Positions 47,075 to 58,981 of a stretch of 64,000 bases of DNA are shown piece after piece. Both the position numbers and the translations under genes were made by a program. Each line of letters begins with the position of its first letter. Position 1 is the stretch's first letter. Origin of the DNA: Hermetia illucens (taxonomy: Eukaryota > Arthropoda > Insecta > Diptera > Stratiomyidae); contig NC_051849.1 in NCBI RefSeq assembly GCF_905115235.1, forward strand, positions 41,591,017-41,655,016. Direction: 5' to 3'. A model generated the notes under the pieces. The model searched no databases, was not told where the DNA came from, and saw nothing but the letters and a program-made list of their open reading frames with translations.

Positions 47075-50000
47075 ATGCGTGCAGTTTTGTTTATATCGTT
47101 TTTTGCAATGGTTTGTGCTTCGAACGCACTAAGTAAGGATCATTACATTTCGAGGGATTCTTGAAGAAATGTCTCACTTATTCTGTTACAGTTGTGAAAA
47201 ACTTCGAGGCGAATCCTTTTGCCAAGCGACTCTACGATGATTTGCTCAGCAACTACAATCGCCTTATTAGACCTGTTAAAAACAATAGCGAAACCTTAAC
47301 AGTTTGCTTGGGGTTGAAACTGTCTCAATTGATTGAGGTCAACCTGAAAAATCAAGTGATGACAACAAATTTGTGGGTTAAGCAAGTAAGTATGTCACTA
47401 GAGACATTGTGGGTGTGTCAAATGTTTATTCTTTAAGTTCTGGGTAGTAGGAGGCAGCCAATTCATTCATGCTTTCATTCAATTAAAAGGGGGTTTGTTT
47501 TCATTGCAATTATGAGTCCAATATACATATGCTTACTGGTCTACAATTATAAATGTTCAGAAATAAAAGAAAGTTGACTAGAGTTAAAGCGTTAAATATT
47601 CTATTCTCTCCACAGAAATGGTTTGACTACAAACTGCAATGGGACCCTGAAGAATACGGTGGGGTTGAAATGCTCTACGTACCTTCTGAACATATTTGGC
47701 TTCCTGATATTGTCCTTTATAACAACTGGGACGGAAATTATGAAGTAATAACAATTAATACCTGTATCTGACACTCAGTATATATATTCGAACTCAAATA
47801 TTTCAGGTGACCCTTATGACGAAAGCGACCCTAAAATATACCGGTGAAGTTTTCTGGGAGCCCCCAGCTATCTACAAATCTTCATGTGAAATTAACGTTG
47901 AATACTTCCCTTTCGATGAGCAAACCTGCTTCATGAAATTCGGTTCATGGACATACAATGGAGCTCAAGTTGATCTGAAACACTTGGATCAGGTACTTAT
48001 GTTATGACTACAGCTCCAACATCTTCTATATTAATTAATTTATAATTCAGGTACCAGGAAGTAACGTAGTGAAAATCGGGGTTGATTTGAGTGAATTTTA
48101 TTTGTCTGTTGAATGGGATATCCTAGACGTCCCTGCTAGCAAAAATGAAGAGTATTACCCGTGCTGCACTGAACCATTTTCAGGTAATAATATCCATTTT
48201 CGTATCTAATCTAACTAAAAAACTGTTATTTATCTTAATTATTTGCAGATATTACATTCAAAATGACAATGAGACGTAAGACATTGTTCTACACCGTCAA
48301 CTTGATTATTCCATGTGTTGCTTTAACATTTTTAACTGTTCTTGTCTTCTATTTGCCAAGTGATTCGGGAGAAAAGGTATGTAAATTTGTACTCCACAAG
48401 GATCATCTTATGAATCGACTTTATAATATACACCAACAGGTTACCCTCTGCATTTCGATCCTTGTGTCGCTCACTGTGTTCTTCCTGCTGCTTGCCGAAA
48501 TTATTCCGCCAACTTCGCTAGCAGTCCCGCTTTTAGGAAAATATTTGCTATTTACTATGATATTAGTGTCGTTGTCTGTTTGGACGACTGTATGTGTGTT
48601 GAACATACATTTCAGGTAATTTGTATATAAATCTTATAAGGATTTGGATATAGCAATTTCACTTGTAGGTCACCTTCCACACATAACATGTCTCCGCTTG
48701 TACGCACCCTCTTCCTTCAATTCATGCCGAAGGTAATGATGATGCGAAGGACGCAGTATACTCTTCCAGATTACGATGACACAGCTCCAAGTAATTGCTA
48801 TTCAAATGACCTGGATGCAAGGTAATTTTGTCATATTTACCCAATACCCAGCTAACCTAATCTATATTAATAACTATATAGTAGCTCCTCCACCCTACAA
48901 CCAGAAATCTCTTCGAAGTTGCCAAAGAATCGTTTGCATAGTGTTACAGCCTGGCTCTAGCCTGAGGATCTCCCGCTCCTCTCTGCAACTTCGAAAATAA
49001 AAAACGAATTGTGGGGTATACCGAGTATACTGGCATGTTTCACTATAGGCCGGTCTCTCGTGCAAACCGTCGTAATTCTGTTCGCCTTTGTACGCCCCTG
49101 AGATGATCGGATTTTGTTGTAGAAAGACTAGTTGCTTCTTGAATTAGCGCAGGTAATGAACTTTATAATTATTTCCAAGTTATCACAATCTCGGATGATG
49201 CCGGATTTTACCTAATACTAGCACTGTGCCCAGTACTTACGCTCGGACGATCCTACCTACTTAAAAACTAAAGGGGCGCCGGTGGTAGTGGTCGGCGGTA
49301 GGTCAATGAGAGAATCCGTCGAGAACTCCCCGCAACATCGAGCACTTATGCAGAAAGGTGTACTTCTGCATGATTTGAACCAGACTGTGCAAAAGTCCCA
49401 GGGCATCAAGGAAAGCCGTGAGGGATTTAGCTGCAATACCTGTAGCTGACAATATTATGGGAGCTACAACCACCCGCTCGAGACGCCAAATTTCCTTGAT
49501 TTCCCCAACCAGTGGCTCATAGTTCACCTTCTTCTCCACGTATTTCCGTTCGATATTGCTTTTATGGGAGATAGCAACATCAATTATATATGCGGAGCGA
49601 CCCGTCTTGTCAACTAAAAGTACGTCAGGCTTGTTATGTAGAGTATGGCGATCAGTTAGAACTTGCCGGTCCCAACACATGCTGTAACCAGAACTATCAA
49701 GTACTGCTTGCGACTCATATTAGTAAACCGGACATGTTCCCGTGATCAGTCCGTGCTTGTGTGCAAGGTTTTGATGGATAGCCTTACATACAGCATTATG
49801 CCTTGTGATGTATTGCACGGGTGCCATAACAGTGCAGCTAGAAATGAAATCTGTTCGACAAATGGCTGCCAAAGGCAATTCACGTGTTTACCGTGCATTG
49901 CCTTCGACCTTCATCCATCGATCCGCTCTTGGTCCGACTTCACCCCACTCAGAGGATTGAAAGATCGATCCTTCAAATTAAGTGGAATCAGCCCACAGTC

Positions 50001-53000
50001 TGCCTTATAGACAGCTACATGCAAGGGACTCGCCTGCTCTTTGCTGTAAAAATAAGCGCGCAGCGAGTCGATTTGGCGATGATGTTGTGCCGCCACGCTA
50101 ACCACCTACTTGCCTCCGATGTCACGAGGCAGGATCACCCGCTCCACAGCAAAGTTTGCATGACGCATTCAGAATTTGGACATGGTAGTCCGTATCCGCC
50201 GCTGGACGTTTTCCAGATCGATCTTCGTCCACGGCAATATTCCGAATTCATACGCCAGTGAATAGATAGCGAATATGTTCAGCGTGTTTATTTTATTCTT
50301 TTCCGAGAGATGCGATTTCAATACCAGCTGTTTATGTCGGTCACTTGAGCATAGGTTCCTTGCAGAACCAACTAATGACCTGACAGACACTGTAAATTTC
50401 TTATACCAGAAATTCTGCACCCGATTCAGACCTGGGCCCCTCAAGTTCTTCGAGCTGTTTATGGCTCGTCGAACTTCCTCTTCGGTAACATCCACAAAAT
50501 TCATGCCAGGCGTACTGGCATGCCGGGTACCTTCGGTGATGATCCATTCAGTAGCCTCAGCATGCTGAACGAGTCACCCCCAAAGCCCACCCCGCTTCCG
50601 TCACCGAAAACTGCCCTGTCTGGACGCTCTGTTGGGATTCGCTGAGATATCTGAAAAAAACTCCGCTGGTTCCTCGCGTATGTTGCATTCTGAACACGTC
50701 TGGAGTGACTTTCGCCATACCGTCGTAGCCGACTGCATACGATAGAAAGTTTCTGCTTTAGTATGTCCAGAATTTCCACTACGGGTGTCTCACTGGGGAT
50801 AACATCGTTCCTCTTGACCCTCTGCACTTTATTCTTCACCCGTTTGCTGACATTGCCAGTGCTGATTTGAATCAGCCTAGCAATGTCCTGCTTTAATGTG
50901 TCCCACCGACGTTCCAAACAAATCTCTTCAGTCACTCAAACCAATAACGCTAAGGCGAATCTTCTGACCGTATAATCTGAGAGCCGCAACTACACCACAA
51001 TATACTAGTGACTGTAGTTGCAGCAGCGACATATTAGCTAAGATAGAATTCTCAAAGTTGCTTGAGATGCAGAGAGCCTAGCAATACCTGGCCTATGCAA
51101 AGGATCCATTTCCGAGAATTCTATACACGCTCTTTGGAATTCGTCCCGAACTACAGCGGAAACTTCAGCTGGACGGTGGAAAAGAGTACTTCGGCGAGTA
51201 CTGAAACTGTTGTCTGCAGTGCGGCGTACAGCCTATGAGACTGAAGCTATCTATCCCTCCTTCTTTCACAACCGAACTTGGGACCGGTTACGACGGAGTT
51301 ATTATTATTATTATGTTGAGATTCTTTAGTGTTTGGCAAACTTTGTAGTGTTGCATTTGTTAATATTTAGACGGCTCGTCTATTAGAGAGGCTTGCCATC
51401 TTATAGGCTTTGCCTTGGAGATTGCTGAAACAAATGTTTCCGTTTTTGGCAAACGAGTTGACTAAAAAGTCATCTTCAAATTAGGATATCCCCCCCTTTG
51501 GATGTTAGTTAAATGCTGTTTCCTTTTGGAAACCGGCACAAAACAAATTATTCTTTTATTCGATGAGTTTAAAAAATCCAGAAATTGCATATTTTCGAGC
51601 TTTTTAAGGCAATGGACCCCATTTTCTAGATCGATTTATTTTATTTGGTTTCTAATTTTGTCTTTTGGATGATGCAAAAAGTGAATATCAGGATTGTTTA
51701 CTACAAGATTATTCCAAATCTATTCGAAGTTGTTGTTGATTAGGATCAGGTCAAGAATCAACAAATTTATAGGTTTACCATTAGGAAGATTATTCTGAAC
51801 CGACGACCTTCCTTTGGCGGAATTTATGGTGTACGCCCTTGACAGCGTATATTGAAATCACTAGGTAGAACAGTAGGGTAGGTAGGTAGGTATCAGTGGC
51901 CGCTCCGAGGAGCCCAATTAGCGCTTTGGTGCGCCGTTTTGATGCCACAAACTCCTAAGACCGTGACTGTTGTTATGGGAGCAGGGAAGCAGAGTCCATC
52001 GGGCTCGGATCTTCAGAACCAGCCCGTAGCATTCACGAAGGAAAGCAGCTCTCCGACCCTGCAGCTAGAAATCTCTCTGAGGTCCCCAAAGAATGGTTTA
52101 CCCAGTGTCCGCAGCCTGACTCTAGCCAGAGTTGGGCAATCGCAGAGAAAGTGCATGACGGTTTCCCTTCCTTCTCCGCAGCTTCGGCAATGCGAGTTGT
52201 AGGGTATGCCGAGCCTAGCGGCATGGTCCCCTATCGGCCAGTGCCCCGTGCAGACCGCCGTAATCTTGAATGCATTTGCGCGCATCTGGCACAGGAGCTC
52301 TCGTGATCGGGCTATGTTATAAGCGGGCCAAATTCTCCTTGACTTGGCGCAGCTTGTAAGCCTTCGCCATCTCAGGCCCGCCCAGCTAGAACGGTATTTG
52401 TCCTCTTTTTGTTCCACAATAGATAGGCTTAAGTGAATGGTTTTTTAGAATTTGCACTTAATTTGACTTCAGCTCTATTTAAAACAAACTTTTTATGTTT
52501 TTAATAAAGGATGTTTTTTTATATATTACAGAGAAAATTCCAATTCTTTCTCGAAGGAATATAAGGCTGGCCAGGATGGTGCTCTAGAAAGCTCTAATAC
52601 AAATCCTTCGTCAGGTAAGTACTCTAAATCATTGATATCCGATTCTTATATTGTTTTAAATAGATAAAATATTCTTCAATCCCCCAATGGGGGCAAGTTA
52701 GCACTAGTTAAAATTAATAACCCAATTTGCTAATTCGTTTGCAATACAGGTACAATTAAAAGTGAATACGGCTTGAGTAATGTCAGCATAGAGTAGGTAG
52801 TAGATAACCCGCGTTATCCATTGAAATTCTCCCACCTGTCCCATGATTTTCTAAACAGCCATTTACCCTGAAAACCTTATACAGAGAAGGTCGGAATTTT
52901 GGTATGGGCGGGGACTTCGGGTCCGTCGTATAAAAGGTATAATTTTCCTTGATATATGATTCACCAATTGCCTACATTCATATTGGGCCCAAATTTCTTT

Positions 53001-54318
53001 TGAGAGCTCGATGTTTAAAGGCGTCTAATTCATCAATCTTTTTCCTTGTGATAACTCCAATTTGACCTAATCAAAGTTTCAGAGATTGTAAACATTATTT
53101 TCTTATTTATTTTATTTATTATTTTTTAAGACAGTGTGAAATCAGATTACAGTCGGTGTTCAAAGAATAGAAGGGACTCCCGTTAAAAATGCCTCCAGAT
53201 AGAGTTTCCATGAGTACCTAAAATTAAACTCTACTCACTTTGTGGGACGTATGAAGCCACTTATAAAATTACCCTACTTTTGCAGTGCGCTTCCATCCTT
53301 CCATTCTACCTTCCTCAGTTGACCGTGGATGTACCTGATGACCTTATTCACCGCATTCCTTCATTTTCTGAATGCATCATTCAATGTTGGGCGTAGCCCT
53401 TCTCCGGCTCCCATTATTTTAAACAACAAAGCAAAACATACTTTGACTCCTGCCAAACATCCAAGTATACAGTATGTATTTCACAAAAATACTATTGTCA
53501 CGTCCCATACCATGATAGTCGCCATGGCCAAGGATGAACTATGTAAGCATGCCATCCATGGCCTTTAGTTACGCTAGCTAGAATTGAACTAGCCTTGCAA
53601 ATTTAAATTAGGGATTTGAAGTCGAAATCGAACGACCAACTGTTGAAGGTCACATCAAGTGGAGAAAGATTGTTTTCAAAAAGTATAATAATAATATTTT
53701 AATTAAAATATGAGTAAAAAATATCTTAAATGGCGGTGGCCTCTTCAGGTGCCAAGCTTATACTCATTAGGTGCTACCCTCCACCACACAGTCAGGTGTC
53801 GAATGACTCCAGAATACTTCACAATTTTCTATTTAAAATTTATATATTTCCTTTCCTTTCAGATTACATATTTCTAAACCAGTTGTCTCCAGAAGTTGTT
53901 CAAGCATTGCGCAGCGTTCGCTTCATTGCACAACATATCAAAGACGCCGATAAGGACAATGAGGTAGGGTTATTCTCTGAACCACATACTAGAAATGGCC
54001 ACAAGCGGAATGCCCACAGCAATTCCTTGCCAAAGCATACTTCCTAAATACTACTCCCTTAAACTAAATTCTTCTAACTAAAATATCTTTTTTGTTTTGC
54101 AGATTGTCGAGGATTGGAAATTCGTTTCCATGGTATTGGATCGTTTCTTCTTATGGGTGTTTACGTTGTCCTGCATCGGTGGTACTATTGGAATAATCTT
54201 TCAATCGCCCTCCCTATATGACACTCGACCAGCTATTGATCAACTTCTTAGTGAAGTTCCATTGCGAAAGAATAACTTCATGCTTCCGCCAGATACGGCC
54301 CGCATAACTTTAGACTAA
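47075..54318 (+). CDS. Nicotinic acetylcholine receptor alpha-type subunit, alpha8/beta2 group
   Basis: Eleven exons: 47075-47132, 47192-47385, 47616-47744, 47807-47992, 48051-48183, 48249-48376, 48440-48615, 48669-48821, 52532-52614, 53863-53963 and 54103-54318, in frame, 518 codons. A signal peptide (residues 1 to about 17) leads into a ligand-binding domain with '[10 protein letters not shown]', the Cys-loop C154-C168, and vicinal C227-C228 in 'YYPCCTEP', the mark of an alpha subunit. M1-M3 follow at about 245-335, with M2 starting '[15 protein letters not shown]', then a short M3-M4 loop and M4 at about 455-480. It is a cation channel opened by acetylcholine at insect synapses and a target of neonicotinoids. 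From memory, the M3-M4 start ('[15 protein letters not shown]') and C-terminus ('[10 protein letters not shown]', 'RKNNFMLPP') fit insect alpha8, the orthologue of Drosophila beta2; that subtype call is less sure than the family. Confidence 0.92.
48890..49155 (-). mobile_element. LINE F4 3' region fragment, copy 2
   Basis: It matches 52055-52350 on the same strand (for example TCGTGCAAACCGTCGTAATT against CCGTGCAGACCGCCGTAATC). Receptor intron 8, antisense to the gene. Confidence 0.65.
49290..50940 (-). mobile_element. R2/R4-like LINE fragment (F6)
   Basis: On the minus strand: 50935-50501 N-terminal region; 50504-50169 '[14 protein letters not shown]' and '[15 protein letters not shown]', then after a deletion of the RT core '[20 protein letters not shown]'; then 49680-49303 '[20 protein letters not shown]' with the conserved post-RT block '[12 protein letters not shown]'. 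These blocks are typical of R2/R4-type elements. Several breaks. It lies in receptor intron 8, antisense. Confidence 0.65.
50941..51884. other. Receptor intron 8, unassigned
   Basis: An (ATT)n run near 51299-51315 could be the tail of an element ending there. Otherwise nothing recognised. Confidence 0.3.
51885..52430 (-). mobile_element. LINE F4, C-terminal and 3' end, copy 3
   Basis: A 134-codon open frame (52417-52013, minus) reads '[20 protein letters not shown]' then '[19 protein letters not shown]', a CCHC-type motif, and ends '[13 protein letters not shown]', the typical C-terminus of RNase H-bearing insect LINEs. The (TACC)n tail is at 51885-51895. It is the best preserved of three copies. 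Receptor intron 8, antisense. Confidence 0.78.
52615..53862. other. Receptor intron 9, no feature seen
   Basis: AT-rich intron between exons 9 and 10 with no recognised repeat. Confidence 0.4.
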
Positions 54319-54526
54319 TTTTCTACGACGTTTTTACTTACATAAACATGGAATAATCGCATTCTTCCAATTCTCCTGGAAATAACTAGTTGAAAACCCG
54401 AAATATGTAGTTGTCCGATATGTTAACATAGACGTATTATTATTGCAGTACTTACCATTACTGCTATAAAGATAATAACAGTAGAAAAGTATTAATCGTA
54501 AGTAATATTGTTTTAATGAGTAAACT

Positions 54527-54571
54527 AATAAAAGGAATGAAATGTAGTTGAAGTAGTTTGCTGAAATAAAA
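54527..54571 (+). terminator. Two candidate poly(A) signals for the receptor gene
   Basis: AATAAA at 54527-54532 and again at 54566-54571, 210-250 bases past the stop codon. Confidence 0.55.
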
Positions 54572-54574
54572 TGT

Positions 54575-56200
54575 TTGGTGGAGATATAAAGATAGAGGAC
54601 AACAAAGTTCTGGGTCTGGCCGGCATATCTAGAAAGAACATGTAACTGGCCCTCAAGGCTAAATCAAACACGGTCGCTAGGTTGTTCGAAGGATATATGT
54701 CAGAGAAAACTTCTCTTCATTTCAAGAGCGCCAAAAGTTGGTATGGTACTTGAAGACGATCAACCTGTAAACGAATCATTGTCTTACAGGCTCATACACT
54801 ATGAGAAAAATGTTGGAACAGGTATTCTATAATATCCCTTAGTCATGTGGGTCTAAATCAACATCGGCTAGTCATCTAGGACCAATAAACCTACAACCCG
54901 TGATCCATGAAAGGATATATGGTTGTCCTAGATATGTAGATATATGATTGCCTACGGGCCATTACTATAGGTTCCTAGCAATCTGCTTCATTTCATTCCA
55001 CAAGTGTGTAAATAAACCGACCATTACTCTCTTGGGTCCACAAAGCAAAGCTGCTGCCGTTAAATATATCCCCAAGAAAGCCAGTGACTACATACATAAA
55101 GTGATAGCAGTCTAAGAAACAAAATGTCATCATTGGAACGATATAACAAAACTACGCTTAAGATGAAAACGTCAAGGTTTTCCAATCCGCTTCATCGGCT
55201 TTAAAAGTCGGCACTTGTAATGTGCCGGTTTCAATCTCATACAAGAACTGGTAATCTGTATGCTCCTAAACCGTCCAGGAAAATACCCGGTTCTTTCTTC
55301 TGTTCTGCTACCCATGAGCATCCAGGCCCTGATCCTGAGATTGTTCTGGAGACCAAGTTGATCCTCAATCTCAGCATTATGAAGCACTTATTAAACGATA
55401 ATAGCGCAATAACCATCTTCAGGGTCAGTTGTGCGTCCTCCCACATATCGTTGAAGTAGAAGCAATATTACCTGATCCCCTCAACGGGAAAATCTCGAGT
55501 TCTTGCGTCAGGCAAACCGAACGACAACCTTGGACCTTGGTGCTCGAAAAGCTCATGAGAAGTAGAGTCGCTGAAGCGATATGCGCTCCCGGAAACACTA
55601 GAGGGTCAGAGGAGGATGGAGGTCACGTCGGGGGTAATACAGGGCCGGACCTCTTTAATGCTACCTATGATAGTCTACTTAAACTCGACATGCCAGAAGA
55701 ATCACGCCTGGTCGGTTATGCAGATGGTGTCGCGGAGCTTGTTGCTGGACACACTGTCGAACAGGCGAAAAGCAGACTCGGCATATTGATGCGACGGGTA
55801 AGCAGATGAATAACTACTCATGGTTTCAACCTTGCACTGGAAAAAACCGAAGCAGTCATCCTGACTAAAAAGAAAATTCCGACCCTACGTCCCATATCGT
55901 TCGGCGAGTCGATAATCGAGTCAAAACCAGCGGTAAAGTAGCTCGGACTCTTGACCCAAAGCACGCAGTCTGTGCTGCTCTACGATGAAAAGGTATGGGC
56001 TGACGCTCTTGGCAAGGAAGTATATCGTAAGCGTTTCGCGCTAGTACAGAGACGGGGAGTTTTGCAGGTGGCGTCTGTCTCTGAACCGGCCGTGGTGGTG
56101 ACAAACGGTTCCAGGCAAGCTGACGTCATGAAGGTTGACGATGGGGAGGTGGTTAGTTGGTAGTCTGACGATGCACCGAACCGGGAGTCTGATATTGGGT
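54575..56200 (+). mobile_element. R1/LOA-like LINE, RT fragment (F5)
   Basis: 54590-54830 reads in broken frame 'GDIKIEDNKVLGLAG' and 'ARLFEGYMSE', the RT N-terminal side. 55630-56100 reads 'GPDLFNATYDSLLKLDMPEE' and 'RLVGYADGVAELVAG' (catalytic YADD altered to YADG), then 'SVLLYDEKVWADALGKEVYR', the RT C-terminal side. Dead copy. It lies just downstream of the receptor gene, same strand. Confidence 0.7.
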
Positions 56201-56959
56201 GTGTAAATGCATTCATCTAGCCAAAAAAACAGACCCGAGTAAACACTGTGACTCATCTGAAGTGGCGCTTAACATGAAGCGTTCCCGGAGGCCATATGCT
56301 CCAGAAGGATTATTGGAGTTTGTGCTCTCGGTCCAGTTATTTGCGATCAATCCCCATGTGGGAGTTTCATGGTGGTTGCGGTTGTGCCAATAATGTGGGC
56401 TGAAACGTGGAGTTGCTCTGTGTAACTCTAAGTGCGGCTAGCACCCGCAGTCATTGCCTGTTGATTTCTTCTATCGTCTGTTTTGTAAAGTCAGTGTTCT
56501 TATATCATATGGTCCCACAATTAATTCAGGCAAAAAAACCACACTGACTAGCTCGGGTAAGAGTCTTAATCGAAATCGAAGATGCCCAAGGTATTCGCCA
56601 ATCTTAAATTTGACCATGCAACTGTCGGCGTGTCTTCCCCCACTTAGACTTGAGGTCCTTTTAGCGCTTTTCACAGTGCAGAGTTTCGTTTTGGCACATC
56701 CCGCAATGGATTCAATGTCCCTAGACATGATTAGCAAACAAACAGATCTTTGCCCGTTGGATAAATCTATTCTTAATTCGGTATATCTTTGGTCCGTAGC
56801 ATCTAACACGGAGAGGTCCCACACTTGCTTCCCAAATATTGTAGCGGAGGCCATATCGACCCCAATCTGCACCTTAACAATCTCTATAATTAAGGGAGAA
56901 ATCATTTTGCCACAATAAGGTCTATCTAATCAAGAATCTGCGGTTAAAAATGATTATAC
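56201..56959. other. Intergenic stretch between F5 and the zinc-finger gene
   Basis: The minus strand of 56905-56471 has a 144-codon open frame with no recognised family; the plus strand overlaps it with a similar frame (56454-56918). Its sequence (for example 'IVKVQIGVDMAS') looks like degraded mobile-element coding, but this is uncertain. Confidence 0.3.
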
Positions 56960-56965
56960 TTTATT
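56960..56965 (-). terminator. Poly(A) signal AATAAA for the zinc-finger gene
   Basis: AATAAA on the minus strand, about 370 bases past the stop codon at 57335, in AT-rich sequence. Confidence 0.5.
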
Positions 56966-57334
56966 TCTTACAAAATAAAATTATTTTCTTAACTAAGGTT
57001 TTCCGCTTAGAACTAAAATCCTCACTAAGGGTTACATAATGGATGCATTCTGTTACATTTTTCTCTTGACTTTACGACCTAACATGAATGAACTAATCAG
57101 AAAACACAAGCAGCAAATCAGAGTCGACACTCCTAAGGATGATTGATTAAAACTATGTAAATGTCCACAAATCAAGCTTTCTAACTTCTTTACAGTTCAA
57201 TGTGTTAAGTTGCTTTTTGTAGTCACTTAAAATACTCGCTTAGCCATTGCACAGCATCCTCGAGAGATGTTCCCGCAATAATCGCGCGAACAGTCCTCCC
57301 AGCACCTCCTGGACCACTTCACACCTGCACACGA

Positions 57335-58981
57335 TTAGTCGGAGAAACTGTCGCTCCAGTAGGTCGTCGTCAGGGGAGCTACGCACTTGAACAGATCACG
57401 GCCCAGGGCAATGGAGTCCGGCTCAGGCTTGGGCTTCTTTTCCTTTCCTTGGGGTGTTTCTACCCCCGGGCAATTGGCTTCCTTGTGACGTTCTAGACGT
57501 TTCTCAGAAGTGAACGCTCGCTTGCACTTGGCGCAAATGTACTTCGCCACCGGCTCGTCGTGTACGTCCACCATATGCCGCCGAAGCTCCGTCTTGTTGG
57601 GATAGCGCTTGTTGCACTGCGTGCACATCAGATCGTCAGGAACTTTGTGCTTCTCCTGATGCGTCTTGAAACTGCCAATGAACTTGAAGGTTCGATCACA
57701 AATTTCGCATTTGAATGGTTTCTCGCCAATATGGGATTTCTTGTGCTCACGCAAAGCAACCAACGAGGGGAATGTCTGGTCGCAGTAAACGCACTGGGTC
57801 GGTTTCGAAGCTTTCGAGGACTTGCTCGACTCATTGCCGGTCCCTTCGTCAGCGGTTTCTTTTGATTTACGTGCAGGACGCCCCATCCGTTTCTTCCGCA
57901 CGGGCTCCAACTTCTCTGCCTTCGGACTGAAGGTACGCTTCCTGCCCCTCCTACTTCTCCTCACTTTTTTGCGAAGTGAACGTCGACCTCTTGTTTTCTT
58001 AACGTCGAAACTGCTATCCGAGTCTGAATGGGATTCGGAGACGTTGTAATCCGTAGGCGGATGGAACTCCTCGTCGTCGCTGAAGAAATTGATGTTCTCC
58101 TCGACCTCCCCACCCTCATCGTTGCAATCTATCACAACAAACTCAGTTTCACGCAAGTTTTTCCGCCGCTGTTTGACTGTACTTCGCAGCTCCTTGTCTG
58201 TGGTCTCTCCGAGTGTCTTGAAGTGAATCGCAACCCGTAAGCTCTGCAGACAAGCATTGCAGATAAATTGCGGCATCATGTCCTTTTTTGCGATTTTCAC
58301 CGTAGGACAAAGAATCATTATGTTAGCTGCTACGGTGGTGGATTCGTCTGATTCCCAGATGTCAGTGAGGTTCTCGATGCCAAGACAAATCCTGCACCGT
58401 TTCGCAGAGTCCTCTGAATCCAAAATAGCTGCAGTATTCGGTGCAACGGAATTAGTGATGCTTTTCGGTTTTGGTTGTTCCAAGTTAATTTTCTGTTTCG
58501 GCGGAGAAGCTTTCTTTAGTTCGGCCGACTTTCTAACTGGAGTAGCGTCGACATTATTTTTCGTCACAGGTGAAGAGGGTAGCGCTGGTTTAGATGAACT
58601 TTCAGCTTCAGCATCAACATCAGCACTCACCTCTGCTTCCTTAATTTCTTCACTTTCCTTTTTCTCATTGTTTTCCACCGGCTCGTCTGCCGTCACAAGC
58701 GGTTCCTCGCCGTTGTTTATTTTCTCTTCTTCAACCGTTTCCTCGACGACGCTGGTTTCGGCTTCAACTATGTCCAGCTACGGAGAGACAAGTATAATTA
58801 GGTATGATAACTGATTACTGGGAAGTCCTCTTACCATTTCAACGGTTTCATCTTCCTTTGTTGTTGCCGCCTCCTCCTCCTTCTTGGGCGGCTCTTGGAC
58901 CTCAGCACCTTCCTTCTGACTGCTTGCGTCTTCCTTTTCGCCCTCACACATAGCACCGTTGGGAACTGAGTCAACCTTCAT
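57335..58981 (-). CDS. ZAD-C2H2 zinc-finger protein, probable transcription factor
   Basis: Two exons, 58835-58981 and 57335-58777, with a 57-base intron, joined in frame to 529 codons. The N-terminal 170 residues are Glu/Lys/Ser-rich. A ZAD domain begins at residue 177 (C177, C180, C222, C225), the dimerisation module common in insect zinc-finger proteins. An acidic stretch and a very basic segment follow ('RGRRSLRKKVRRSRRGRKR', likely nuclear targeting), with an AT-hook-like 'KKRMGRPARK' at about 344. Four fingers lie at about 378-398, 406-426, 434-455 and 464-485; the last ends in Cys instead of His (C2HC). The C-terminus is 'TTTYWSDSFSD'. It likely binds DNA in the nucleus; I cannot name an orthologue. 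The start is the first ATG of exon 1. Confidence 0.9.

Noticed and set aside
58257-58814. 185-codon plus-strand open frame opposite the zinc-finger gene
   Set aside because: It is the Ser/Ala-rich shadow of the Glu/Lys-rich minus-strand coding sequence.
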